Part shown: positions 1 to 10,680 of the stretch, piece by piece
Layout: each line of letters begins with the position of its first letter
How positions within the stretch are numbered: the first letter of the stretch is position 1
Assembly: GCA_021464415.1 (NCBI GenBank)
Contig: CM038469.1
Location: 22,153,901-22,217,900, forward strand
Reading direction: 5' to 3'
Length of the DNA: 64,000 nt
From: Lonicera japonica
Taxonomy: Eukaryota > Streptophyta > Magnoliopsida > Dipsacales > Caprifoliaceae
The notes under the pieces: model-generated
Seen by the model: the letters and a program-made list of their open reading frames with translations, nothing else
Told to the model about the DNA's origin: nothing
Database searches by the model: none
Position numbers and translations under genes: made by a program

Positions 1-402
1 TTGTTTTTGAAAAGTTCTCTCTTCCTTCTCGAATGATTATAACTCTTTGTGTTTATATTGAATTGATTGATCCAAAGTTTAGTATGTGAGCATTGAAGAA
101 TATGAGATTGTGTTCTAAGGGAGATAGGCGAATTAGATGATCATTCAAAAGTCTGTCATTTTGGAAATTTGATAGTACTGCCTCTTGCTTTGCAAATTGA
201 AACTTGAAATCTTCATTCTCATTGTTCATCATGATCAAACTCCTATTGTTTGTAGGTTTCATTCCTGAAAACCTTCACAAGATGCAACTCGTCTTCTTTG
301 GGAACTTAGAAGTTAACAACTTTTTGTATAGCGTAGTACTTTTGTTATTATCATATTTTTTGTCTTGCTAAGGGACTATCAAGAGATAAGTTAAAAGGAG
401 TA
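1..402. other. AT-rich sequence, no gene seen
   Basis: I see no coding region, RNA gene or clear repeat boundary here. The 69-codon open frame on the minus strand near 53-262 has no recognisable motif and stands alone. Confidence 0.4.
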
Positions 403-530
403 GATAAACGGATAATATTGTCATGTTTAAGCTCCTTCCCGGAGTCGCTTGACGCGTTTGTTGCATTAATTTTGCCTAATTATCCACTTATCTCGAGATT
501 AGTGCCTTAGCGAGTTTTGTATCTAACGTG
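403..530 (+). repeat. Fragment of the GATAAACGCATAATA repeat family
   Basis: This stretch (GATAAACGGATAATATTG, then GAGTCGCTTGACGCGTTTG, then CGAGATTAGTGCCTTAGCGAG) is similar in order and content to the arms of the long inverted repeat at 62354-63495 and to the sequence starting at 63905. It is a diverged single-arm copy. The family identity (foldback element or LTR piece) is not settled. Confidence 0.5.
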
Positions 531-669
531 GCCCAAGTTGGTGTATATTTTGTAGTATTCCATGTGTTTGTAGGATTGGGATACAATGGCATCGCATGGA
601 TTGATCAAGAGCAAGCTTGGAGGCTTGTAAAGTGCTGAGTGAATAAGTCCCAGGCCCATGATCGATAAT

Positions 670-1052
670 TGTGACGCCCTGAGTGATGAGTACTCCCTTC
701 TGTGGAGGAATGGTAGCTCGAGCGATGAGTACTCCCTTGTGTGGAGGAATGGTAGCTCAAAGGGGGCATCCCACACCGGAAGTTAGGGGATCCTTGGAGA
801 CCCATATAAGTAAGATATGGTCGCTAATTAAGTATGAGGCCTTTTGGGTAGCTCACTGGCTTCGAATCCCATGAGAACTCCGAAGTTAAGCGTGCTTGGA
901 CCAGACAAATCCCAGGATGGGTGACCCCCTGGGAAGCTGGTCATGAGCTCCCAAAAACAAAGCCGTGAGGGTAGATGTCCTGGGGCTGAGGCCTGGCTAG
1001 GACGCTACCCAGAGCGGACAATATCGTACTGAGGTGGGATCGGGTCGTTACA
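670..1052 (+). repeat. Solo LTR of a Cassandra-type TRIM retroelement
   Basis: The segment starts TGTGACGCCC and ends GTCGTTACA (TG...CA). It carries a 5S rRNA-like block in its second half, which is the hallmark of Cassandra terminal-repeat retrotransposons in miniature. No primer binding site or second LTR follows, so this is a solo LTR. I see no clean 5-bp target duplication (left flank ATAAT, right flank ACGCC). Near its 5' end a unit of about 40 bp (GATGAGTACTCCCTT, then GTGGAGGAATGGTAGCTC) is present twice in tandem at about 685-760. The 5S homology is clear; the assignment to Cassandra rests on known family structure. Confidence 0.75.
845..953 (+). pseudogene. 5S rRNA-derived block inside the Cassandra LTR
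   Basis: The core GAACTCCGAAGTTAAGCG then TGCTTGG (box A region), and AGGATGGGTGACC then CCTGGGAAG (box C region), match plant 5S rRNA very closely. The 5' and 3' arms have diverged. The internal Pol III promoter boxes look intact, so it could still be recognised by TFIIIA and Pol III, but it is embedded in an LTR and is not a tandem 5S gene. Confidence 0.8.
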
Positions 1053-4000
1053 ACGCCGTCTAGGCAATATAGCTACGTGTTTGGCATAAAAGCAGGGCTT
1101 ACACAAGGTGTAGCATTGAGGTGTTAACATACAATAGTGGTCGTTGCCAAACTGGTCGAATGACGCCAATATCGCATTCTTTTAATCTAAGTGCAGGTCC
1201 CTCAAGTTGTAATATAGTCTCAAAACTCCGAGTATTGATCCACAGGGTAGTTGGAAAGGAATGGAATAGATTACGGGTTTTCAGGTTTTCTAGTTTTGTA
1301 AGTTGGTTGGTTTTAGAACAACGTAAAAGTAAATTGGTTGTAGAACATATTAAAAAAGCACTAAGGTACGTGAAAGTTGCTTGCGGCATAAGATTCGGCA
1401 ATTACTATCTCATACAAAGATTTTAATACAATATTCTCAAGAATGGGGAATATTGTGATGTCCCTCATTAGCAAAGGGTGCGACACTAGGTGCCTCATTG
1501 CCGGACTTAAGCTATATCAAGAGAGAAACAAACAAAATCCCACCAAAGATGAAGCTATCATATCTATCTCTTAGTTACGGGTGTGAAGCAGAGCAACCCA
1601 TTCCCCATAAAGCTAATTCAAGATAAAGATGAAAAACTTATTGGAAAAAGGATTAATATGAAGCATGTATATGAAAACTCATGGTTTAAAAGAATGAAAA
1701 TTAAATAGTGAATCCCTACAATGAAACAAGGTTTATGGAATAAATCCATTGACTAATTGATTATCACTTAAGAAATATAATAAAGAGTCTAACTATCACA
1801 TAAAGTGTAAGAAGCACTTAAAATATCATTATGTGAATCAAAGATGAGCTGAACAAATTTATAAATCATCCATGGACTTTTAAAAACTCATGATAACCTC
1901 TAGAAAGAGGAATTCTCCATTTGCTAAAAAGCATGCTCACTTCTTCGATTTATGCTTGATGAAAGATGGACCGGAATCTAAGCATATTTTTAAAAAGAAG
2001 AACAATCCGATCTGTGGAGTAGATTGAAACCTTAAACTAAGCTTATTTGGAATGAGCTCTCAATAACACTTAAAAACCACCACCTAAAGTGAGCTTAAGT
2101 TTTTTGTTTATACTACAAAGTACAAAAAGAAGCGACGCTCAATTTATGTTAAAAGAATGCTGCTACCTGCTGGTAACGCCCTATGTACAAGTATTGAATG
2201 TTATTCTATATCAGTACACGAGGCTATTAATTCCTAAGAAATTCTCTAGCAACAGCCTTATTGGTATATATATATATAAGCTACAATATTCATACTCTTG
2301 GATTTAAATTCCCTTTGAAAAATCTTTAGCAGCTGGTATACCGATACTCACATTTAAGCTTCAATACTGGTAGGTTTGGCTGTTATTTCCTAAAAATTCT
2401 CTGTCAGTCAACGTACCATTATATAAACATATAAGCTTTAATATCGATAGCCAACTCAGGAATGCTGATTTGCAGCTAAGTATTGATATACACATTTAAA
2501 CTTCAGTAATTGTACTCGTGTAAATACATTAACGCTATGCATTCCAAAACAAAACTTGATTTCAAAATCCTTCTTCAATAAATCCATTTTAAAGTTCCAC
2601 CATTAAGGAAATAGATCATGTCCACCTAATTGAAAACTTACCTTTGTCTAGATGAATGAAGATTCTGACTTCCGGATAGCAGTGCTTAAATTTCATTGCA
2701 ATACTTCATCATATATTCACTCTAAACTAAAAATTACAACTATAATCGAGTTTTTTCTCACGGAATAAAGCTAACTAAACCTAAAATTGTGTTTATAAGG
2801 GTGAGGCACATTATAGAAGGTCCTGAATTCTAGGAAATTAATTCTAGAAAGAGAAAGTAAGTTGGTGGCTTCATTTTAAAGAAGTCTTTTATTACTTTGA
2901 GCTAATACAATATAACATACACACACGGTGGACACAATGCCGGAACAGTCATCAAATTGACCGGAGAAACCATCTTTAAAACATATTATGATATTATTTT
3001 TTTCCTGACCTTGCTTATTTTCGGTGAAACTGTGCTTCAACCTTATCTAGTAGGGAGACCCAAATGTTCTAGCACCCACATTTTCAAATAAATAGATCAT
3101 TTAATAACGCCACATTTCTTTAGTTTCTCCTTTTCTATTAGCCGCATTTAAACAAAAGGTTTGTTGATGATTTAAGGGAAATTTTATAATTAATTTATCG
3201 TTGCTATATTCCACACTTAAATGCAATAAAAACTCTACTTTTGTATAAAATAATTAAACTAGTATAGTGAATAAGTAGGAGTCAATCCAAATCCAAGCTA
3301 TTATCTTAAAAGTAGGAGAGTTTGTCGAAATCCAATATTTTAGGAACCAAATTAAAACAGTTTTTAAATTTTGATTTTGAAATTATCTAAACTAAGAAAT
3401 TAAAATAAACCAATTAAATTATATCAACAAAAGTAATCAATATTAAGAAATCCCAAGGAAAGAGAATTCACCACCATGGATATAAACAAAAAAGTATCTA
3501 ATTATATTTTTAACATCCATCCCTACTATATAAACAAATTCAAAATCACCATCATTCTTTCTTTAAAACTAATGTAAATAAAAATAGGCATCGCCTATAT
3601 CCCAAAATTGGTGATTACAAGAGATCCTTCCTTTATTTTAAAAACAATTAAAGTACTAGAAAGAAAACACAAGTTATAGTAATGGTAATTTCAAAATCTA
3701 TTTTAATTCAGGACGAATAATTAAAAATCAATTAAAATTAAATTAAGCCCATTACATCGATGGCGGTTTCATCCCTCCCCTTTGGGAGATAATTTAGCCA
3801 AGCATATTAAATAAAGAACACATTAAAATGAAATAATAATTCATCATTAAAATTAAAACTAAAGTACTTAAATACAAACTATGAAAAATTAGGAAGCTAT
3901 AAAGTGTCCTTGTTTATGATGCTCGAACTGGCGTGTGCCGCACGGCTTTACGCTATCCACTTCTTCTCCTTCAATACGTCGGCCGCACGGCAACTAGTAT

Positions 4001-4378
4001 ATGAAGGATTTTCTCTCTCTAGAACTTTCTAATAATATATATATTCTATCTATTTTCTATATATTTTCCTTCTCTATTTTTCTCCCTTTAGGTGTAGAGA
4101 ATGGGTTTATGTATAGGAATGAGAGAGAGAAGTTTACAAGGTTTAGGAAACTAGAATTGTAGAAGAAATAACAACTTTGAATTCAATTAGGATTCTAATT
4201 AAGAGAGAGAGAAAAAAGAGTTGTATTTGAATTAAGAGAGAATATTGAATTGGAATATTCTTTCTTCTTTATCTTCCTTTTTGATCTTCAGTAGATTTTC
4301 TTCCACCTTTTTAGGTTTTTTATTATAATTATCTTCTTTCCTACAAAAAGACAAAATAAATATTAATCCTCTATAATT
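1053..4378. other. Intergenic AT-rich DNA without a recognisable gene
   Basis: No exon structure, RNA gene or complete transposon was recognised over 3.3 kb. A short piece at about 1186-1252 (CTAAGTGCAGGT..., ...GATCCACAGGG) resembles a piece at 58249-58320 and belongs to a dispersed non-coding plant repeat. The open frames near 1099-1426 lie over this repeat and read differently on both strands, so I do not call them genes. The stretch 3950-4380 is pyrimidine and purine rich with TA-rich runs and directly abuts the left target duplication of element A. Confidence 0.4.
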
Positions 4379-4383
4379 TAAGC

Positions 4384-5946
4384 TGTAGACACCCCGATCC
4401 GTGACCCCCACAAGAACCCTAACGACCTTTGAGAACTACTGTTTTTGGAGTCCGGGACCCACCCGAGCACCCAAAACTACCCCCAAAGGGTTTGTTGGCC
4501 AGCAAAGCTGTTTTTAAGTGGGATTGTCGCACGACATATCAGTGTGTCATATGACAATCATTGATATGTAGCACGACAATCACTCCTATGTCGCACGACA
4601 AAGCCCTCTGACCCCGACCATCCACTCTCTGACAAATCAGTATGTCAGAGACAACACTTCAGCCATTTGTCGCGCGACATTAGACACATTGTCGCGCGAC
4701 ATATGCCCCTTTTGGGGAAATGTCGCGCGAGATATTACTCCCACCACTATAAATAGGCCAACACCCCCCAAGGGTTCAAGGACAGCAGCTTGGATTTGGA
4801 GAATTATTGGCTTATATCTAATTTTCGAATCTTTCGTCAAGTATTCTCTGTTATAATCTTATTTCTGAGAAATCGTCGAATCTATTCCCGACACTCGACG
4901 TGTCCCATCTCTGGAATTGCATTCTCGGAAATATCTAAAGAAGGAAAAAGATTATTATCGCCAGAGATCTCTCTGCCGCATTATATTTTCTTTCTTATTA
5001 TTATTATTCTCGTAGGGAAGGTAAAGAAAATCTCTTCTAGTATTTAAATTATATATATGTGTACTTGTTTAACTCTTGTTGTTTAGTCCACATTTTATTT
5101 GAATAAACTTATTGCCAAGTTACAAAGTAGTCTACCGTTTTCAAAACAAAAGACCCTGATAAAACCATTTCCAAACCAGAAGAATAAGTACATTATCATC
5201 CGAATAAAATTCGGTTTTCAAAACCCGAACTGATAAGACTTCTCTAGGAATTAAAATCAACATATCATGTATTTTCTATAAACTGCGACGTGTCTTATAA
5301 AACTCTCCTCAAAGAGTTCTAGTTCCATATTGAGTTAGTCCCGATACAAAATCCGAACTTTTTACAAAAGTAATCACAACACGAGAAAACCGTCATTATC
5401 TGAGGAAATAATACGGGATACTCTTTCAAAATAAAAGGTTTTGTCATTTTTATTTACATCTTTTCAATAATAAAAACATCGGATCACGGAACACAACGGT
5501 TTTTATCCCTTTCCCCGCTTCTCCCAGAAATTAGGGTTTTTCACTTGGAAAGTAGTAGACTGTCAGTAAAAGCATCCAAGTTTTTCAACATAGAATAAAC
5601 ATATAAAAGACCACTAGAGACCGAATGGGCGGAATGGGTGCTTAACACCTTCCCAAACCATAATTTAGTTTCCGAACCCTATAGAATCCTGGTTTCGTAG
5701 ACAAATGTGTAAAGAAAGGCTTGTTTGTAGCCTTTCCTCTTACACAAACATTTTCGTCCGTTTTCTTGTAAAACGTACTGGCGACTCTGAAACGAACCCC
5801 CTTGTATCTAGAAATAGGATAGAAAGACACCCGATATGAATAATCAACACCATACAGAAGCAAATGGAACGACGGAATCCGTTCCGACGTTCCAGACGCC
5901 CAACGACGGGGGCGAGACCCAAGGGTCGCATTTGCGGATTCTCACA
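4384..5946 (+). repeat. 5' LTR of element A
   Basis: 1563 bp, starts TGTAGACACC and ends GGATTCTCACA. It pairs with the 3' LTR at 48141-49704 (1564 bp). An intact TATA box (CTATAAATAG, 4747-4756) lies about 360 bp in, giving a U3 with an array of short palindromes and a long R-U5. Confidence 0.92.
4525..4756 (+). promoter_or_regulatory. LTR promoter of A: TGTCGCGCGACA palindromes plus TATA box
   Basis: Copies of the 12-bp palindrome or close variants lie at 4525-4536, 4545-4556 (TGTCATATGACA, decayed), 4567-4578, 4589-4600, 4668-4679, 4690-4701 and 4721-4732. The TATA box CTATAAATAG follows at 4747-4756, 15 bp after the last copy. The perfect copies contain three CpG steps each. The role as binding sites is inferred from number, palindromy and position. 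Confidence 0.7.
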
Positions 5947-5947
5947 G

Positions 5948-5966
5948 TGGCGACTCTGCTGGGGAC
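5948..5966 (+). other. Primer binding site of element A
   Basis: TGGCGACTCTGCTGGGGAC begins two bases after the LTR end. It starts with TGG, as expected for the complement of a tRNA 3' CCA end. The same sequence stands next to the 5' LTR of element B. Ogre-type elements of the Tat lineage are reported to use tRNA-Arg; I infer that here but cannot confirm the tRNA. Confidence 0.8.
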
Positions 5967-6678
5967 CTTAAAAAAGTAGACTCTTATATGTGGACTTTTG
6001 TTTATTTGTTGAATGTCTGCTTTTTCTGCTTTCCCTACTTGTATTAACTGATTGAGAAGAAACCTTTTTTCTAAAAATAGGAGTTTTTCAAAAATACGTA
6101 ATAAAGATAATGATATTTGTGAAACCAACCTTTCGAACTTTACATGCACTTTTCACAAATCATGCATTAGTCCTACGAGTGTGAATTTACCCCAAACCCT
6201 CGGAAGTATTATAAGTGAGTAGGGAGTTGGCTTGCTTGGGCCAACATAAACTGAAAATATTTACTTCCACTCTCCTTGGCCAAGTACGCCCTCGAGGTAT
6301 ATCGAGTGACGAGAATACTCACGTACCCGGGAAGTATTTCAAAAGACTCTTGCACGTACACGGCCCTGGGGTATATCGCAAGGTCTTGCCAAAAAGGAGG
6401 GAGCCTGAAACCTTAGCCGTTCGTAGACCTGCGCTACATATAAGATCGAGTCAACTAAAACACTTGTCAAACAGCCGTAGGGGATGTACCACCTTACGGC
6501 TTACTTTACAAACACCTTTTTTAAAACCCGAGTCTTTTTTAGAAAAATCGAGTCGCATCGTACTCTTTATTCATCTTCGCCACATGGTTTCATCTACAGC
6601 CGCAAAAACAACGACAGACTGGAAGGTTGGGCCGGTCGAGATCATACTGGAAGACTAGTAAGACCAAGCACACCCGAA
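5967..6678 (+). other. Untranslated leader of element A
   Basis: Non-coding stretch between the PBS and the gag start codon. It is colinear with 24677-23557 (minus strand) of element B. The open frames inside are not conserved as proteins between the two copies. Confidence 0.6.
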
Positions 6679-7106
6679 ATGGCCGATGGACGCGAGAATC
6701 AAGATACAGATCATAAGCCTAGCCGAGGCATCTGCAGCTTAACCAACTTTAGCCGAGATGCATCATTTGCTAATGATCGTCAGCATGTGTCTAGCAAACC
6801 ACACGAACGAGCAACAGAGTACCCGAGTCCAAGTAGAAGAGTTATCAGCCGGATGCGTCGCACCACCGGGGTTTGAACTACTACTACCAAATCGAGATCA
6901 AAGGCAGTCATCGCAAGTACTTCCCCCAGTTCAAGGAACCAATCCACCCCAAACAGGCCCTGTCATGGCCGGTCCCGTTCAGACTGATCCCAACAATTAG
7001 AATCAATGGGCCCCGGATTCAGGCCCCACTTACCAACAGCAAGAGCCACCCATCATCTGGCCGCAACCTCAGCAAGGCCTTGATCCCCAATATCAGCCAT
7101 GGCCAC
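6679..7106 (+). pseudogene. Gag, N-terminal part (element A), split by element B
   Basis: The ATG at 6679 (MADGRENQDTD) aligns with the start of Gag in element B (MVDGRKNQETD at 23556, minus strand). Relative to B there is a one-base insertion shortly after the start that throws the frame. The later proline/glutamine-rich part (reading VLPPVQGTNPPQTGP) is in another frame. The gene is then interrupted at 7106/7107 by insertion of element B and resumes after the duplicated GCCAC at 26314. It would encode the amino end of the retroelement capsid polyprotein. Confidence 0.75.
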
Positions 7107-8636
7107 TGTGAGAATCCGCAAATGCGACCCCCGGGTCTCATTCCCGTGATTGGGCGTCTGAAGCGTCGAAAGGGATTCCGTCGCTCTATTTGCTTCGATA
7201 ATTCATATTGGGTGTCCCTACGTCTATTCTAGATGCAAAGGGGTTCGTTCAGAGTCGTCAGTACGTTTTACGAGAAAACGGACAAAAAGGGATTGTGTAA
7301 AAGAGAAGGCTACATATAAGCTTTCTTTACACGTTTGTCTACGAAACCAGGATTCTATAGGGTTCGAGAACTATATTACGGTTTGGGAAGGTGTTAAGCA
7401 CCCATTTCGCCCTTTCGGTCTCTAGTGGTCTTATATGTTTATTTTATGTTGAAAAACTTGGATGCTTTTACTGACAGTCTACTACTTTTAAAATGAAAAA
7501 AACCCTAATTTTGGGAAAAAACGGGAAAGGGATAAAAGCCTTTGTGTTCCGAGATCCGATGTTTTATTTATTTGAAAGATGTAAATACAAATGACAAAAC
7601 CTTTTATTTTGAAAGAGTGTCATGTATTATTTTCTCAAATAATGACGGTTTTCTCGTGTTGTGATTACTTTTGTAAAAGTTTGGATCTTGTATCGGGACT
7701 AATTTAATATGGAACTAGAACTCTTTGAGGAGAGTTATCAGACACGTCGCAGTCTATAGAGAAGACAGGATATGTTGATTTTAATTCCTAGATAAGTCTT
7801 ATCAGTCCGGGTTTTGAAAACAGAATTTTATCCGGACGATAATCTACTTACTCTTCTGGTTTTGCAAATGGTAAGCTATTTCTAACTTGGCAATAAGTTT
7901 ATTCAAATAAAACATGGACAAAATAACAGAAATAAAACAAGTACACAGATGAACCTGATTTTCGAGCGCGTTAGGAATGTAGCACAACCATGTTGCCACT
8001 TCACTAATATACAAATATCTTATTTAATTAGTAAAAGAGACTTTGTTTACCTTCCTGACGAGAATAATAATAAGAAAGAGAATATAATACGGCAGAGAGA
8101 TCTCCGGCAATAATAACCTTCTCCTTCTTCAGATATTTCTGAGGATTCGATTCCCGAGACTGGACACATCGAGTGTCGAGAATAAATTCGATAATTCTTC
8201 AAAAATAAAACGATACTCGAGAATACTTCATGAAAGGCTAGAAAATCATATCATAAGCTCATAATTCTTCTTCTAAGTCGCTGTTTTTGCTGTTTTTTTG
8301 TCGCGCGACAATGTGGGTATGTCGCGCGACATACTTGACTGTCGTGCAACATTTTACTTTAATGATGATTCTGGCCCACTGCTGAGTCAGAAAGTGGAGT
8401 TGTGGGGTTGATTATCGCGCGACATGTCCCCATAAAGTGGGATTGTCGTTCTTCACACTTGATTGTCGTGTGACACACTTGAATGTCGTGCGACATTTCC
8501 CTTAAAAACAGGTTTGTTTGGCCAACAAACGCTTCCGGGGCAGTCTTGGGTGTTCGGGTGGGTCCCGAACTCCAGAAACAGCAGTTCTCGAAGGTCGTTA
8601 GGGTTCTTGCAGAGGTCACGGATCGGGGTGTCTACA
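7107..8636 (-). repeat. 3' LTR of element B
   Basis: 1530 bp, TGTGAGAATCC...GGGGTGTCTACA on the plus strand. Relative to the 5' LTR (24698-26313) it lacks about 85 bp near 8299, between the run of T residues and the palindromes. That deletion removes the TATA box and two palindrome copies. It also lacks about 28 bp near 7868 and has about 30 extra bp near 7206-7235. Remaining palindromes include 8299-8310 and 8320-8331. Confidence 0.9.
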
Positions 8637-10366
8637 GACCCTCTCAACTCAAGCTCCTTGCTTGCAAGGAATTGAGGCGACTGGAAGAGACCATGATCCA
8701 TGGCTCCCGCATGAACTCTAAAGGAATGTACATGAAAAAACTGTTGGCGAGTGCCTCTGGGGATGGCTTTGTGTTTGGTTTTGCCTCCGGAGAGGGCTTT
8801 TGTTACCACATTGCCTCTTTCGAGGGCTTTTATTTGTTCCACTTGCCTCAGATGGGAGGACTACCATTGCGCCTCAGATGGGAGGACTACCGTTGCTGCA
8901 CTGTGCCACTCTGGGAGGGCTTTTGACCAGTAAAAAAGAAACAAAATTGCCTATGGGAGGGCTTTTGTGAGTATTTTTGCCTCTGGCGAGGGCTTGTGTT
9001 TATAGAAAGGACTTGTGAGTGAGGTTTTGCCTGTAGAAAGGGCTTATGTGAATGGATTGCCTCCGGAGAGGGCTTATGCCTCTGGAAAGGACTTGATGAC
9101 CAGTTTGCTTTTAGAAAGGGCTTATGTGAATGGATTGCCTCCGGAGAGGGCTTGTGCCTGTGGAAAAGACTTGATGACCGGTTTGCCTATAGAAAGGGCT
9201 TATGTGAATAGATTGCCTCTAGAGAGGGCTTGTGCCTGTGGAAAGGACATGGGAGTGATGTTTTGCCTGTAGAAAGGGCTTATGTGAATGGATTGCCTCC
9301 GGAGAGGGCTTGTGCCTGTGGAAAAGACTTGATGACCGGTTTGCCTGTAGAAAGGGCTTATGTGAATGGATTGCCTCCGGAGAGAGCTTGTGCCTGTGGA
9401 AAGGACTTGATGACCAGTTTGCCTGTAGAAAGGGCTTATGTGAATGGATTGCCTCCGGAGAGGGCTTGTGCCTGCAGAAAGGACTTGGGAGTGATGTTTT
9501 GCCTGTGGAAAGGGCTTATGTGAATGGATTGCCTCCGGAGAGGGCTTGTGCCTGTGTTTTGCCTCTCTTAGACTGCTAGAGTGAGAGAGAGAAAATTTTG
9601 TGAAGGTGAAAAGAGCTTTTCGGGGTCTAATCCGGATGTCCGTTTCCCTATATCTTTCTGAACTTTACTTTCATGTTTTCCTCGAATGAAGATACTTCTC
9701 TCAGAAGGCTGTTTTTGGATTTCTCTTGCTCTCAGCAGAGTGATGGTCTGAGGTTTTCCAAACCATCTCTTCTGTATCGTGCTGAAAAGAAAATTTGTTT
9801 GATAGTTCAATCTCTTATCTCTGTTCTCTTCTTAGTTTTCTCTTTTGGTGGGCCCACATCGTATTCTGTTTTTCGATGTCCTTATTTCTCCCTCTTTTGG
9901 GAAAGTCTTTTTCTGGCCTTTTCTATTTTTGACCAGGAGTCTTTTCATCCCTTTGTCGTGATCAGGAGCCTTACTCACCCAAAACGAAGCCCGGAGCCGG
10001 TTTTGGCCTAGCTGTCACTTTTGGTGTGGCTCTTCCTGTCACTCTGCATTTCTGTTTCTCTTGCTCACTTTGGGGGCTCATGCAGGTTCTTTCACTTTTC
10101 TACTCTTTCAATTTTTCTATTCCCGTTTTATTTTGATATTTTGCTTTTTCTCATTTGATGGTCTCGGTCCTTTCTGGTAGATCAGAGACTACTTTAACCG
10201 TTTGTATTTCGTTCTCGCATTTTCGGAGAGATGATTTGGAAGTCTTCCTCGAACTTTCATCCTGGGTGTGCGGTTTTTTGCAATTTTTTCGAAAACTGCT
10301 TCTCGGAAGTCCTCCTGCGTGAGATAAAACGAGACAAGGATCAAAAAATCAGAAATGGGGGCCAAG
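8637..10366 (-). other. Non-coding region before the 3' LTR of element B
   Basis: Colinear with 46454-48140 of element A read in reverse, beginning with the shared GACCCTCTC and TTGCAAGGAATTGAGGCGAC next to the LTR. It contains a tandem array at about 9015-9560. Long open frames here come from the repeat period and low stop density, not from coding constraint. Confidence 0.65.
9015..9560. repeat. Tandem array, unit about 79 bp, about 7 copies
   Basis: The motif AAAGGGCTTATGTGAATGG recurs about every 79 bp (near 9036, 9115, 9194, 9273, 9352, 9431, 9507), followed by TTGCCTCCGGAGAGGGCTTG. It occupies the same place as the array of 62-bp units in element A, but a different unit has been amplified. 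Tandem arrays just upstream of the 3' LTR are known in Tat/Ogre elements and can seed satellites. Confidence 0.8.
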
Positions 10367-10450
10367 TGTCACGCGACACCTCGGGGGAGGACTCTTTGTC
10401 GCGCGACAAAGAGGCTATATGTCGCGCGACATATTGCTCCATTATATAAC
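10367..10450 (+). promoter_or_regulatory. Relic promoter of the antisense PMD gene of element B
   Basis: Three palindromes (TGTCACGCGACA 10367-10378, TGTCGCGCGACA 10397-10408 and 10420-10431) are followed by a TATA box (ATTATATAAC, 10441-10450). This is colinear with 46453-46370 of element A read in reverse, where the box precedes an antisense gene. In B the CACTA element begins at 10459, so the expected transcription start and the whole gene body are missing. Confidence 0.65.
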
Positions 10451-10458
10451 CCTCTTGC

Positions 10459-10680
10459 CACTACAAGAAAAATAGCTTTTTGTGACGAAATTTTTTGTAA
10501 CGGCTCGAAAACAGTTACGAAAAGCATTTATTTGTCACGAGTTTTGGTCCTGTCACAAATAAAATTATTTGTCGCGGTCAGATACATTCCCGTTACAAAT
10601 GAAAAGGTATTTGCAACGGCTAAACATAAAATCGCGACCAATAATTTTATTTGCCGCAGTTTATAGAGCCGCTACAAAAA
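10459..10680 (+). repeat. CACTA left terminal and subterminal repeats
   Basis: CACTACAAGAAAAATAG at 10459-10475. After it, short words in both orientations (TTGTGACGAAA, TTTGTCACGAG, CCTGTCACAAAT, CCCGTTACAAAT, TTTGCAACGGC) recur every 20-30 bp. This is the usual layout of TNPA-type binding repeats in CACTA ends. Confidence 0.8.

Noticed and set aside
1099..1426. Overlapping 100-codon open frames on both strands
   Set aside because: No recognisable domain, no splice context, and the region matches a dispersed non-coding repeat.
4636..4840. Minus-strand 67-codon frame over the LTR promoter of A
   Set aside because: Lies across palindromes and TATA box and is not preserved in the 3' LTR.
8359..8926. 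Open frames on both strands within the 3' LTR of B and next to it
   Set aside because: They recur in other LTR copies with different stops and cover the palindrome cluster; not coding.
9015..9579. Plus-strand open frames with ERAYVNGLPPERACACGKDL repeats
   Set aside because: Product of the 79-bp tandem array in the 3' region of element B; no start context or homologue in element A.
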